A stretch of 64,000 nt of DNA, taken from NCBI GenBank assembly GCA_039030335.1, contig JBCCEJ010000002.1, positions 1 through 64,000 of the forward strand, read 5' to 3'. This document shows positions 51,772-60,977 of the stretch, piece after piece (position 1 is the first letter of the stretch; each line of letters starts with the position of its first letter). The notes under the pieces were generated by a model. The model did no database searches, was not told the origin of the DNA, and saw only the letters and a list, made by a program, of their open reading frames with translations. Position numbers and translations under genes: made by a program. This stretch comes from JBCCEJ01 sp039030335 (GTDB taxonomy: Bacteria; Pseudomonadota; Gammaproteobacteria; HK1).

Positions 51772-53589
51772 GTGCTCCAGAACGTCCGGATTACACGAAA
51801 GTTTCCATTGCTGATGATCTCGCTTGCGCTGGTGTCTGCGCTGGTCACAGGAATTGTCGCGTATCAGCAGGCTGCCAGTGCCATGCGCGATGAAGCGAAG
51901 GCCAAACTCTTCGCGGTACTGGAGTCGCGTGAAGCCGCGCTAGCACTCTATTTCAATACGATTAGGAAAGACGTGCGCTATCACGCGCAGAGCCCTCTGA
52001 TCGTGGAGGCGTTCAGCGCGTTCGCAGATGCGTGGTCGTCTCTACCAGACCCGCGTGCAGATTATCTGCAGCGTCACTACATCGATCTCAATCCGTATGG
52101 GGTCGGGTTGAAAGCCAATCTGCTGCGCGCCGCTGACGACTCGCACTATTCCAACGTGCACAAACGATTTCACACGTTGTTCAGCAATCTCCGTGCGGCC
52201 CGTGACTTCCATGACATATTCCTTATCGATCCTGACGGCAATGTGCTCTATACAGCCGTCAAAGAACGTGACTTTGGCACCAACCTGGAAGACGGGCGGT
52301 GGCGCACCTCATCGCTGGCGCGGGTGTTCCGGGCGATCGCTCAAACTCCGACGGTGGATGCGGTTGCGTTTGCCGATTTTTCCGCCTATGCGCCAAGTGC
52401 CGGCGCGCCGGCCAGCTTCATTGCCGCACCGGTTTTCGATCCATCGCTTAAGTACCTGGGCGTCCTGGCCTTTCAGATGCCAATCGACGCGATGAATGAG
52501 GTCATGCAGGTCACGGCCGGTCTGGGAGACACGGGTGAGACCTACCTGGTCGGGAGCGACCGCAAAATGCGTAGCGATTCGCGCTTCTACGCAGGTCGCA
52601 GCATCCTCGTCCGCGATGTCGACACGGAACAGGTTCGGGCGGCCCTGGCGGGGGAAGAAGGTGTGCTGGTCGCGGCCGACTATCGCGAGCAACCCGTGTA
52701 CTCGGCCTTCAAACCTTTTCAGTTTCTCGACACCCGTTGGGCATTGCTGGCAGAGATCGATGAAGCAGAGGTGTTGGCGCCGGTCTATCGGCTGAACCGT
52801 CTGCTGACCATCAGCGGGGTCGTCATCGCGCTCGCCATTACGCTACTCGGCTACCTGCTTGCGATCGACCTGGCACAACCGATCATCACGATGACCAAGG
52901 CGATGTCGCGCCTTTCCAACAACGACCTGACCGTCAATATATCTGTCTCGGAGCGACGCGACGAGGTAGGCGGTATGGCGCGCGCCATTATTCGATTCAA
53001 AGACTTCGCGATCGAGCGCGAACGACTGCGCGAACGGTTGAGCTATATGGCGCAGCACGACGCGCTGACCGGCTTGCCCAACCGTGAGTTCGCCATGCGA
53101 AGTCTCGAGGAGATGCTGTACCCCGCCGACAATCAGGCGCATCCGGTAACGCTTATGTTCGCCGACCTCGACGGCTTCAAGATGGTGAATGATACCTACG
53201 GTCACCAGGCCGGCGATCAGTTGTTGAAGGAAATCGCCTCGCGGTTTGCCTACTGTCTGCGGCCGGAGGACATGTTGGCGCGCCTTGGCGGTGACGAGTT
53301 CCTGATTGTGTTGCCGGAGACGTCGGAACGTGCAGAATGCGAACGAATTGCCGAGCGCTTGCTGTCGAGTCTGCAGAAGTCGTTCGTTACATCGGATTCG
53401 AAATACGAAGTGGGGGTCAGCATTGGCGTGGCAACCTTCCCGACGGATGCAACGTCCGTAGCGACGTTGATGAAGGCTGCTGACGAAGCGATGTACGAGG
53501 CCAAAGAAGGCGGTAAGAATCGATACGCCTTCGCGGGTGGACCGTCGGGTATCGGAACCGTTAGCCAGGGTATCCAAGGCGAATCTTGA
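51772..53589 (+). CDS. Membrane diguanylate cyclase with dCache-like sensor and HAMP
   Basis: 605 residues from the GTG at 51772. TM1 spans about residues 12-32, then a large periplasmic dCache-like domain (YHAQSPLIVEAFSAF; DVDTEQVRAAL). TM2 is at about 345-370, HAMP at about 370-425 (DLAQPIITMTKAMSRLSNND). The GGDEF domain (about 435-590) reads ARLGGDEFLIVLPE, and RPED five residues before GGDEF is the inhibitory I-site. The enzyme should make c-di-GMP in response to a periplasmic ligand. The next gene starts four bases after its stop, followed by an overlapping NYN-domain gene. Confidence 0.92.
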   Translation: MLQNVRITRKFPLLMISLALVSALVTGIVAYQQAASAMRDEAKAKLFAVLESREAALALYFNTIRKDVRYHAQSPLIVEAFSAFADAWSSLPDPRADYLQRHYIDLNPYGVGLKANLLRAADDSHYSNVHKRFHTLFSNLRAARDFHDIFLIDPDGNVLYTAVKERDFGTNLEDGRWRTSSLARVFRAIAQTPTVDAVAFADFSAYAPSAGAPASFIAAPVFDPSLKYLGVLAFQMPIDAMNEVMQVTAGLGDTGETYLVGSDRKMRSDSRFYAGRSILVRDVDTEQVRAALAGEEGVLVAADYREQPVYSAFKPFQFLDTRWALLAEIDEAEVLAPVYRLNRLLTISGVVIALAITLLGYLLAIDLAQPIITMTKAMSRLSNNDLTVNISVSERRDEVGGMARAIIRFKDFAIERERLRERLSYMAQHDALTGLPNREFAMRSLEEMLYPADNQAHPVTLMFADLDGFKMVNDTYGHQAGDQLLKEIASRFAYCLRPEDMLARLGGDEFLIVLPETSERAECERIAERLLSSLQKSFVTSDSKYEVGVSIGVATFPTDATSVATLMKAADEAMYEAKEGGKNRYAFAGGPSGIGTVSQGIQGES

Positions 53590-53592
53590 GAG

Positions 53593-53952
53593 ATGGTCGC
53601 GGATGTCAGACTGGTGGAACTGGTCACGGAGAGCGATGCCGTGGCGGTCGTCATCATAACGGCTTGCCTCGGGGCCCAGCCGGGCCTGGCACTGAACGGC
53701 ATCGACACGGATTGCGAAGGGCAGGAGTCGGAACGTCTCGAGATTCGCATTGTGCGCTGCTTGAAAGGTGCCTGGGCGGGCAGTGTCATTCACGTAAGCT
53801 CCGGCTTATTCGGTGTGAACGACCGTTGCCTTGTGTTTCAACGTCGCGTGGGTGGCTACGACGCGTACGAGTTGTTGCACATCGAAGAGTTGTCGGTGGC
53901 AGACGGTGAGCGGGTAGTGACTCGCACGGGCGAGTTAATTGCACGGTCATGA
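53593..53952 (+). CDS. Hypothetical protein in the diguanylate cyclase operon
   Basis: 119 residues, starting four bases after the diguanylate cyclase stop. The N-terminal half may be membrane-associated (AVAVVIITACLGAQPG). The rest reads as a small beta-rich domain (IRIVRCLKGAWAGSVIHVS, VFQRRVGGYDAYELLHIEEL) with two or three cysteines. I do not recognise the family. Tight spacing on both sides (ATGA overlap with a longer possible start of the NYN gene) supports translation as part of a three-gene operon. Confidence 0.6.
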   Translation: MVADVRLVELVTESDAVAVVIITACLGAQPGLALNGIDTDCEGQESERLEIRIVRCLKGAWAGSVIHVSSGLFGVNDRCLVFQRRVGGYDAYELLHIEELSVADGERVVTRTGELIARS

Positions 53953-54026
53953 GGCGCGATACTGGCGAGCCGCGGGATGTGCCTGGCAGCAAGCAGAGCG
54001 GGGGCTCTGAAGCAGGGGGCGGGCGC

Positions 54027-54512
54027 ATGAATACGATGGCGGTGTTCGTCGATGTCCAGAACATCTACTACACAACCAGGGACGCCTACGGGCGCCAGTT
54101 CGACTACCGTGCGCTGTGGCAGCAACTGAGTAGCCGAGGGGAAATCGTTGCCGCGACCGCGTATGCGATCGCGCGGAACGACAGCGGCCAGCGTCGATTT
54201 CAGAGTGCACTCGCCCGAATTGGATTCGAAGTCAGGTTGAAGCCTTTCATCCAGCGTTCAGACGGGTCGGCGAAAGGTGATTGGGATGTCGGCATAGCCA
54301 TCGACGTGCTCACCATCGCGCCATCGGTGGATACCGTGGTGCTGTTGTCCGGGGACGGTGACTTCGATCTCCTGTTGGAGACGGTAGCCGCGCGGCACGC
54401 AACGCGCACCGAAGTTTACGGAGTCCCGCGTCTGACGGCGAACTCGCTGATCGAGGCAGCCAGCGTGTTCTACCCGGTTGATGAGTCGCTGTTGCTCAAC
54501 CCGCCGTCCTGA
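54027..54512 (+). CDS. NYN-domain (LabA-like) predicted RNase
   Basis: 161 residues from the ATG at 54027; an ATG at 53949 overlapping the previous stop would add 26 unconserved residues. The PIN-like NYN fold is clear: MAVFVDVQNIYYTTRD (first catalytic Asp), KGDWDVGIAIDVL, and VVLLSGDGDFDLLLETVA (further metal-binding Asps). Proteins of this family cleave RNA in one- or two-metal active sites. In the same operon as a diguanylate cyclase it may link c-di-GMP signalling with RNA turnover, although co-occurrence is common and not proof. Confidence 0.85.
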   Translation: MNTMAVFVDVQNIYYTTRDAYGRQFDYRALWQQLSSRGEIVAATAYAIARNDSGQRRFQSALARIGFEVRLKPFIQRSDGSAKGDWDVGIAIDVLTIAPSVDTVVLLSGDGDFDLLLETVAARHATRTEVYGVPRLTANSLIEAASVFYPVDESLLLNPPS

Positions 54513-54751
54513 AGTGGTCGGTCCATGGTCTTGCGATGCCACTTGTGCGACACCGATATCCGGGGCGGCCGTGGTGCCGATGCAAAACACCGGTCTGACG
54601 CTGAAGTCCGCCTCGGCGCATTCGGAGCCAAAAGGCAAGCGCGCACGGCATCCTCAGGCGACGGCGGTGGCATGGCACCAGGTGCCCGGCCGTGTCGCGG
54701 GGGGGCACTATTGAGTTCGCGACAATAGACGTCGCGGAACGCGCGACCCGC

Positions 54752-54949
54752 TTAGTCGACGTTGAACCGCTCCGACAATGTCGCGCGCCGTTTCACCCCT
54801 GCCACGATCACCAGCCACAACGTGAACCAGATTAGCGCCAGCACGAATATGATGGGCGCTACCACGCTTTGAAATGCGCTATCGGAACCGAGGTCTATGT
54901 AGTACCAGGACCCGGCTACCAGCGCGATGATGACGATCAGTGACTTCAC
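54752..54949 (-). CDS. Small two-TM membrane protein
   Basis: 65 residues with two hydrophobic segments (MKSLIVIIALVAGSWYYI and APIIFVLALIWFTLWLVIV) and a basic cytoplasmic tail (GVKRRATLSERFNVD). I do not recognise a family. It is oppositely oriented to the NYN gene and separate from the next hydrolase gene. The consistent membrane topology and codon pattern suggest a real gene. Confidence 0.55.
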   Translation of the reverse strand: MKSLIVIIALVAGSWYYIDLGSDSAFQSVVAPIIFVLALIWFTLWLVIVAGVKRRATLSERFNVD

Positions 54950-55100
54950 GGCCGCCCTCCGATGGGTGATGGACGATGACTACTATCGCACGAGCATGGC
55001 ATGCGGCCGGTCGTCCGGTCTATCGGCCGCCGATCGCGAAGGTGCAGCGCCGACCTCCAGCCCGAGGTATGCCGCGATGTTTCGCGCAATGCGCAGGCGC

Positions 55101-55961
55101 TTATCCGCTGACGTCGATGATGAACTGCCGAATCTCACGGAGAGCTTCGACCGGCCGGTCCGCCACCACGCCATGACCGCAGTTTGCGAACCTCCTGTAG
55201 GTCACCTGTCGGGCAGGCAGAAGGCTCACCACCTCCTCGCTGAAGTCTGGCGGCGTTATCGGATCCTCGTCTCCCACCATGACCAGGACAGGGCACTGGA
55301 TCCTGGTCATTTCAGATCGGAAGTCCATTTGGCCGTGTTCGTTGCGCGGACCGTTGAACCGGAGTGCGGTTTCGTTGCGCCAGAGGACCCGCGACACCCA
55401 GTCGGGCAGCGCGTCGCTGTCTCGCGTGTAGAGAGGCAGACATCTCTCCCGGTAGCGTGCCCGGGTCTCGTCGGAAGGGTTGTTCCAGTAGTCTTCGGCG
55501 ATGGCGCGGACGTCCGGCCCTCCGAGGCGCTCGAACGCATCGTAGACGGTCTGAAAATCCATTCGCGCAGCGCTGCTTATGAGCGTGAGTGCCGCAGCGT
55601 GCCCGGGATACTTCACGGCGTAAGCGATGGCGACGAAGCCGCCGAACGAGGTACCGATGACCACCGGACGCTCAATGCCGAGTGCGTCGCACAAGCCCTT
55701 GAGGTCGTCAGCCCACTGGGCCAGGTTCCAGGTCTTCTCCGAGCCGCTGTCGCTGCGGCCATTGCCTCGATGGTCGTAATAGATAACCTGAGCGATATCA
55801 GTTAGTTGAGAGTAGTACGGTTTGTAGATCGCATGGTCTGCGCCCGGCCCGCCGTGGACCATGATGACGGTAGGCTTTTGCCGCATTCCGGACCCGTCTG
55901 GCGTCAGTCCCTCGCCGTCGACGTCAAAATACAATCTCACCCCGTTCACGTTGATGTACAT
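55101..55961 (-). CDS. Alpha/beta hydrolase, proline iminopeptidase-like
   Basis: 286 residues from the ATG at 55961, which has GGGGAG nine bases upstream; longer frames to 56117 lack support. The core motifs are MVHGGPGADHAIYKPY, YYDHRGNGRSD, the nucleophile elbow VIGTSFGGFVAIAYA, Asp in VGDEDPITPP and His in NCGHGVV. This is the pattern of proline iminopeptidase/epoxide hydrolase-like enzymes. The GGSW-like tripeptide used by true PIPs is GTSFGG here, so substrate could differ. It is transcribed alone. Confidence 0.88.
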   Translation of the reverse strand: MYINVNGVRLYFDVDGEGLTPDGSGMRQKPTVIMVHGGPGADHAIYKPYYSQLTDIAQVIYYDHRGNGRSDSGSEKTWNLAQWADDLKGLCDALGIERPVVIGTSFGGFVAIAYAVKYPGHAAALTLISSAARMDFQTVYDAFERLGGPDVRAIAEDYWNNPSDETRARYRERCLPLYTRDSDALPDWVSRVLWRNETALRFNGPRNEHGQMDFRSEMTRIQCPVLVMVGDEDPITPPDFSEEVVSLLPARQVTYRRFANCGHGVVADRPVEALREIRQFIIDVSG

Positions 55962-56204
55962 GTAGTCTCCCCGATGTCGTGGTGCATCCGGCCATGGTCC
56001 CAAGGTTCGGCCCGATAGTGCATCAGCATACGCCTCAGCGGGCGGCAGCACGGCGACGCCCCAGGCACCGTCTCCGACCGGTCTGCGAAGTTCCATAAGC
56101 TCGAACGGCACGTTCAACTAAAGTCGATGTACTCACCTCGGCGCTGGCCTCAGGATCAACGCATCTGGAACTCGCAACGTCGCCCGATGGCGCAGGAGAC
56201 CCGC

Positions 56205-56678
56205 ATGCAGCAGAACATCGATATCGGAATCGCGGAACAAAGCCGGCACGAAATTGCGGAAGGGCTGTCCCGCTTGTTGGCCGATACCTACACGCTTTAT
56301 CTCAAAACGCACAACTTCCACTGGAATGTCACAGGACCCATGTTCAATGCCCTCCACCAGATGTTCGAACAGCAGTACACAGAGCTCGCGACCGCGGTTG
56401 ACGAGATAGCCGAGCGCATCCGCGCGCTCGGATTCCATGCCCCGGGTTCTTATGCGCAGTTCGCTGAGTTGACACGCATTGCCGAGCAGACCGCGGTGCC
56501 TGCTGCCGATGCGATGATCGCAGAGCTGGTGCGGGACCAGGAGACCGTAGTCCGCACGGCGCGTAGCGTATTCCCATTGGCTGGAGAGGCGAATGATGAG
56601 CCGACGGCAGACCTGTTGACTCAGCGCATGCACCTACACGAGAAGACTGCCTGGATGCTCCGTTCCATGTTGGGTTGA
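56205..56678 (+). CDS. dps: Dps-family DNA-binding ferritin
   Basis: 157 residues from the ATG at 56205 (GGAG six bases upstream); an ATG at 56187 is the alternative. The Dps/ferritin-like helix pattern is clear: LKTHNFHWNVTGPMFNALHQ carries the ferroxidase His and downstream acidic residues (FEQQYTELATAVDEIAERI). The protein would store iron and protect DNA against oxidants as a dodecamer. A leader of about 90 bases before the start may hold its stress promoter. Confidence 0.93.
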   Translation: MQQNIDIGIAEQSRHEIAEGLSRLLADTYTLYLKTHNFHWNVTGPMFNALHQMFEQQYTELATAVDEIAERIRALGFHAPGSYAQFAELTRIAEQTAVPAADAMIAELVRDQETVVRTARSVFPLAGEANDEPTADLLTQRMHLHEKTAWMLRSMLG

Positions 56679-56839
56679 CGAGGCGAAGACGCGGGTTCGC
56701 AGTCTTGACTATCAACCTTGTCCGACCAGGCTCGCGCCGCCGGGTGGTCCTGCTGGCGCGTGCCCGCTCGTTCAAGTTACGCGCCGGTGCGCGCACTCTT
56801 CAGTGACGGACGCAGGCGCGCTAAGGTGGCTCGCCATGG

Positions 56840-57655
56840 GTGCCGCTCGCGCTGCGACGGTTGTGGCGGTCATATCGGGGCTTGGACATGAACGCTGCGC
56901 AGAAGGTGAGCCGGGCTGATGAACTGCTGCGCGAAGCGAGCGCAGCAATCGAAGCAGAACTCCAACACAATGCTTCGACGGAGCGCGGCGAGCTCAACTG
57001 GCGCTGGTGGATAGCGCAAAAGCGTCTCGGAGAACTGCAGCCTTTCTTCAGCCAGGCCGGCCAGGACTGGTTTCTGGACCGCTCGGTGTTCGACTTCAAG
57101 AGCGGCGGCGTGTTTGTCGATATCGGAGGCTTCGACGGCTTCACGAACTCGAACTCTTTGTTCTTCGAAGTATTCCGGGGTTGGCGGGGGCTGTTGATCG
57201 AGCCGGCACCTCAACCGTACCGGATGGCGAGTTCGTTTCGCCGCTGTAATTGTCTGCAGATGGCGATTGGCGCAGAGCCAGGTACCGCAGAATTCATGCA
57301 CGTCACGGATGGTTTGACGCAGATGTCGGGCCTGGTCTCGACGTACGATGCGGGCGTGTTGAAGCGGGTGCGTATGGCATCGGAGCATCGCGAAGAGATC
57401 ATTGAAGTCGAGATCCAGCCGCTCGAGGCGTTGTTGCGTGCGGCCGGCTTGTCCCGGGTTGACTATGTTTCTGTCGATGTCGAGGGCAGCGAGTTGGATA
57501 TTCTGCAATCGTTTCCGTTCACCGAGTTCGACGTTACCTGTTGGTCGATCGAAAACGCAGAGCACCGACAGGAGATCCCCGCGCTGATGGAGGCTCGTGG
57601 CTACGATCTCATCGAGTACCTGGGCGCTGACGAGATATATCACCGTCGATCGTGA
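56840..57655 (+). CDS. FkbM-family methyltransferase
   Basis: 271 residues from the GTG at 56840; the ATG at 56888 is also possible. The SAM-binding motif I is GVFVDIGGFDGFTNSNS. The FkbM signature region is VDYVSVDVEGSELDILQSF, near residue 215. The first 60 residues form a helical, charged N-terminal stretch. FkbM enzymes methylate hydroxyl groups on glycans or polyketides. It lies between Dps and a SnoaL-like gene without glycan-synthesis neighbours. The 128-base gap after the stop contains a repeated GCCCCGCGAGT, too short to interpret. Confidence 0.85.
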   Translation: MPLALRRLWRSYRGLDMNAAQKVSRADELLREASAAIEAELQHNASTERGELNWRWWIAQKRLGELQPFFSQAGQDWFLDRSVFDFKSGGVFVDIGGFDGFTNSNSLFFEVFRGWRGLLIEPAPQPYRMASSFRRCNCLQMAIGAEPGTAEFMHVTDGLTQMSGLVSTYDAGVLKRVRMASEHREEIIEVEIQPLEALLRAAGLSRVDYVSVDVEGSELDILQSFPFTEFDVTCWSIENAEHRQEIPALMEARGYDLIEYLGADEIYHRRS

Positions 57656-57783
57656 TCGTTGGTGGGTGCCGCCCCGCGAGTTCCTGCTGAATCTACCGCG
57701 CAGGCGGGTCTGTCATGGCAAGATAGGCGTGTGAGGTTGCGCCCCGCGAGTCCTTTTCCGATCTGTACCCAACGAGCTGCCAA

Positions 57784-58221
57784 ATGGAACGAACCGCCTG
57801 CGAATTGATGCGCACCTATCTGGTCGACGTGGCGCAGAAGGGCGAGCTTGGTCTGCTCGATGACATGGCTCATGAAGACATGGTCGACGAGGCAAACGCG
57901 GCGTTCGGCGGACCGCCAGGTCGCGCCGGCCTTCGCCAGCATGTGGTCGGGTTTCGCCGCCACATCAGTGACCTGTCGCTGGAAATTCAGCGCATCGTTG
58001 GCGCTGACGATGCCGTCATGGCCTGGTGGTCTTTCACCGGTACCCATGTCGGGCCGTGGCTCGGCAGAAGCCCGAGCGGGCAGCCCGTTTCGGCAACCGT
58101 CTTCAGCTTCTTCGAACTCCGCGACGCGCGCATCAGCCGTTATCGGCTCTGGCTTTGCGCAGAGTTCCCGGAACCCGTCATCTTCGACTCATCCAACGTA
58201 CCACCGCGATCGCTCCGCTGA
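57784..58221 (+). CDS. SnoaL-like / ester cyclase family protein
   Basis: 145 residues with the NTF2-like alpha+beta cone: an initial helix (CELMRTYLVDVAQ), LLDDMAHEDMVDEA, WWSFTGTHVGPWLGRSPSGQ in the beta-sheet, and FSFFELRDARISRYRLW near the C-terminus. Members act as polyketide cyclases, hydrolases or ligand-binding proteins; the substrate is unknown. The following exporter gene starts 32 bases after its stop, so they may be co-transcribed. Confidence 0.8.
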   Translation: MERTACELMRTYLVDVAQKGELGLLDDMAHEDMVDEANAAFGGPPGRAGLRQHVVGFRRHISDLSLEIQRIVGADDAVMAWWSFTGTHVGPWLGRSPSGQPVSATVFSFFELRDARISRYRLWLCAEFPEPVIFDSSNVPPRSLR

Positions 58222-58253
58222 CGCCGACGGATCCGTTGAGGAAACGCCACCAG

Positions 58254-59162
58254 ATGGGTGCCGCCCGCGTGTTCGCTTTGCTCGCGGTGCTCGCTGTAGG
58301 CGTGCTCTGGGGGCTCAACTGGCCGACCGTCAAGTTTCTGCTGCACGAGATTCCGCCACTTACGATCCGGGCTGCAGCCTTCCCGTGCGCCGCGCTGCTG
58401 CTGGCGCTGGCAGCCCGTGCGATGCGCCAGCCGCTGGCCATTCAGCGCGAGGAGATATGGCCCGCGGCAGTTACGGGACTGTTTCTGATCTTCGGATTCA
58501 ATGTGCTGACCGTGCTCGGTCAGACACTGGTGCAGACCTCGCGGGCTGCGATCATTGCTTACACGATGCCTGCGATGACAGCCGTGCTGGCCGCTCTGTT
58601 CTTGCACGAGCGTTTGCGGCTTCGCCAGTGGATGGCCCTCGCCATCGGCATGGGCGGGATGGTGGTTCTGTTGTCGGAGGATCTGGCTGCGCTCAGATCC
58701 ACGCCGCTAGGTCCGGTCGTCATGGGGCTGTCAGCATTGTCGTGGGCGATCGGCAATGTCTTGCTCAAGGCCCGGGTCTGGCAGACCCCCCCGGTTGTGC
58801 TGACGGTCTGGTTGTTTGTCGTTTCGACCGTGCTGGTCTGGCCGCTGGTCTTGGTCTTCGAGCCGCCCGACTATCAGGCGTTACCCCAGGTCGCGACCAT
58901 TCTGGCCTTCGCTTTTCACGTCCTTGGACCGATGGTTACCTGCTACCTGCTATGGACGCTGATCGTTGCCAGACTGCCGGCCACCGTGGCGGCAATCTCG
59001 ACGCTGACGGCCCCGGTGGTTGGGGTCGGATCATCGATCGTGTTGCTGACCGACCCGCCCACCTGGCAAAAGGGCTTAGCGCTCGCTATGGTCGTGCTCT
59101 CGATCGCGATGACTCTGGGTCCTCGCGAAGAACGGAGTCAGTCAGGGGAGTCGCCCAAATGA
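58254..59162 (+). CDS. EamA/DMT-family transporter
   Basis: 302 residues from the ATG at 58254. Two EamA repeats of five TM helices each are visible (GVLWGLNWPTVKFLL; FNVLTVLGQTLVQTSRAAII; later GLSALSWAIGNVLLKARVW). It most resembles amino-acid or metabolite exporters. The upstream frame to 58026 is an antisense/out-of-frame extension without family features. Its stop overlaps the GNAT gene start by four bases. Confidence 0.9.
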   Translation: MGAARVFALLAVLAVGVLWGLNWPTVKFLLHEIPPLTIRAAAFPCAALLLALAARAMRQPLAIQREEIWPAAVTGLFLIFGFNVLTVLGQTLVQTSRAAIIAYTMPAMTAVLAALFLHERLRLRQWMALAIGMGGMVVLLSEDLAALRSTPLGPVVMGLSALSWAIGNVLLKARVWQTPPVVLTVWLFVVSTVLVWPLVLVFEPPDYQALPQVATILAFAFHVLGPMVTCYLLWTLIVARLPATVAAISTLTAPVVGVGSSIVLLTDPPTWQKGLALAMVVLSIAMTLGPREERSQSGESPK

Positions 59163-59605
59163 GCGTGCAGATTCGTCCAGTAGCCGCGCCTGATCGCGCG
59201 CGGTGGGAAGCGCTGTTTCAGGCCTACGCCGAGTTCTATAAGACGTCGGTGCCCGAAGGCGGGTTTGACGCTGTCTGGGGATGGATTCACGACCCTGGCA
59301 ACGACTTCTGGTGCGACGTCGCCGAAGACGCTGACGGACAGGTGATCGGTATGACCCAATACCAGCTCATGCACCGGTCGCTTGGCGGCACCATGGTCTG
59401 TTACCTGAGCGACCTGTATGTGGAGCCTTCAATTCGCGGCGGCGGGGTCGGCAGAGCGCTCATCGACCATGTGCTGGCCTTTGCACGTGCACGCGGACTT
59501 CCGGGGGTGCGCTGGCTGACGCAGGATTTCAACTACGCCGGGCGGCGGCTTTACGACACCTACGCGCCGAAGACGGATTTCATTTTGTACAACGTGCCGG
59601 TCTGA
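59159..59605 (+). CDS. GNAT-family N-acetyltransferase
   Basis: 148 residues, start in an ATGA overlap with the exporter. The acetyl-CoA loop is IRGGGVGRALIDHV. VCYLSDLYVEPS is the beta4 strand of the fold. A single C-terminal Tyr-rich segment (YAGRRLYDTYA) gives the usual catalytic Tyr region. The substrate could be an amine exported by the adjacent DMT protein, or an antibiotic; nothing in the sequence decides. Confidence 0.9.
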   Translation: MSVQIRPVAAPDRARWEALFQAYAEFYKTSVPEGGFDAVWGWIHDPGNDFWCDVAEDADGQVIGMTQYQLMHRSLGGTMVCYLSDLYVEPSIRGGGVGRALIDHVLAFARARGLPGVRWLTQDFNYAGRRLYDTYAPKTDFILYNVPV

Positions 59606-59635
59606 CGCGAGACTGGTCAGCAACACGGGACCGAT

Positions 59636-60757
59636 TCAGGCGCTGGTCTGATTCTCCGGCGGCAGCAGCACGAAGTTGCCGACATGTTGTTTGGTCAGGA
59701 ACTCGGCTTGCGCATCGGCGATGTCAGCCAGGGCGAACACCTTGGCCAGCAGCGGCTTGAGTTCGCCGCGCTCGACGTATGAGACCAGATTCGGGAACAC
59801 CGGCTCGTCCCAGCCGGTGCAGCCGACCATCGTGATGTCCTTCAGGTAGAAATCACGCATATCGAGTTCGACCAGGGGCCCGGCGATCGCACCCGACGAG
59901 GTATACCTGCCACCACGCTTCAGCACTTTGAGCATCGCGCCGAAGCCCGGCCCGGCGACATTGTCCACGACGACGTCGACCGCGTTTTCACCCAGCCGGT
60001 CGACGACGTCGTCGCCGCGAAGCACCACCCGGTCGGCGCCCAACTCCCGCACGTGCGCCGCCTTGGCCTGTCCGGTGATCGCCGTGACGTGGGCTCCGCG
60101 CCGCCGCGCGAGTTGTACCGCCGCCGAGCCGACGCCCCCGGAGGCACCAGAGATGAGCACGTGTTCACCGGCGACGAGCCGCACGCGCTCCAACATGTTT
60201 TCGGCAGTACCGTAGGCGCAGGGTAAGGTCGCCAACTCCGCGTCGGACCAGCTGCATTCAATTGGGAAAACTTCGCTGGCAGGCACCTTGACGAACTCAG
60301 CAAAAGCGCCGTCGAAGTCGGATGCCATCCAGATGTTCTCGGGGGAGGCAAATCCGTTCGGGCGCATGCAGGCGCGCACGATGCAGCGTTTACCGAGCAG
60401 ATGTTCGTGGACCGCGTCGAACGCCTCGGCAACGACACCACAGCAGTCGGTGCCCTGAATGAACGGGAACGGCGTGGCTTCGTTCCAACCACCATCGCCC
60501 TGCACGGCCGCGCGCACCTGCTCGTTGTCGGCGGCTTCGGACGTGGCCGTCGTGACATTGCCTGAATACCAGCCGAGGCGGGTGTTGATCTCGGTGTTGT
60601 TGACGCCAGCGGCGAGCACGCGCAGCACAACCTCTCCAGGACCCGCGCGAGGGCGCGGGACGTCGCGAAATTCGAGCTTGTCATAACCCCCGTTACCGGT
60701 TGTGACGACGGCTTTCATCGTGGGCTGCCCCGGCCTGATGGCAAACCTGTCTGACAT
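59636..60757 (-). CDS. Zinc-type MDR oxidoreductase (quinone oxidoreductase-like)
   Basis: 373 residues. The GroES-like domain has PGEVVLRVLAAGVNNTEIN and FIQGTDCCGVVAEAFDAV; the Rossmann domain has LISGASGGVGSAAVQLARRRG, AHVTAITGQAKA and DVVVDNVAGPG. Cys-rich positions (GTDCCG, RCIVRACMR) are not the classical zinc ligands, so the metal is doubtful. It reduces a quinone, enone or acyl substrate with NADPH. Start ATG at 60757 begins MSDRFAIRPGQP; the internal ATG at 60718 would start at MKAVVTTGNGG, the conserved strand. It is convergent with the GNAT gene. Confidence 0.87.
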   Translation of the reverse strand: MSDRFAIRPGQPTMKAVVTTGNGGYDKLEFRDVPRPRAGPGEVVLRVLAAGVNNTEINTRLGWYSGNVTTATSEAADNEQVRAAVQGDGGWNEATPFPFIQGTDCCGVVAEAFDAVHEHLLGKRCIVRACMRPNGFASPENIWMASDFDGAFAEFVKVPASEVFPIECSWSDAELATLPCAYGTAENMLERVRLVAGEHVLISGASGGVGSAAVQLARRRGAHVTAITGQAKAAHVRELGADRVVLRGDDVVDRLGENAVDVVVDNVAGPGFGAMLKVLKRGGRYTSSGAIAGPLVELDMRDFYLKDITMVGCTGWDEPVFPNLVSYVERGELKPLLAKVFALADIADAQAEFLTKQHVGNFVLLPPENQTSA

Positions 60758-60977
60758 GGCGGTATATCCGGAGTAGTGCGGGGCTGTAGTGACCAGCGCC
60801 TGATTCTACCGGGTCGCGTCCCAAAGCTGTCGCAGCCGGACGCGGGCATGTCACAACGGCATGTATCGCGTAGCAGCGCAGCCGGATGCCAACGGCCATA
60901 CTGCCGGGGCAGCGTCAGCGCAGGGGACCTGCCCGTGGCATTCAGGTCGTGAACGTTTTCTGCGCGCCAGGAGCACC

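Noticed and set aside
57670..57760. Repeated GCCCCGCGAGT in the gap after the FkbM gene
   Set aside because: Eleven bases, two copies, GC-rich; no larger structure and likely chance.
57848..59605. Long frame joining the SnoaL, exporter and GNAT region
   Set aside because: Only its last 447 bases are coding (GNAT); the rest is out-of-frame with two well-supported genes.
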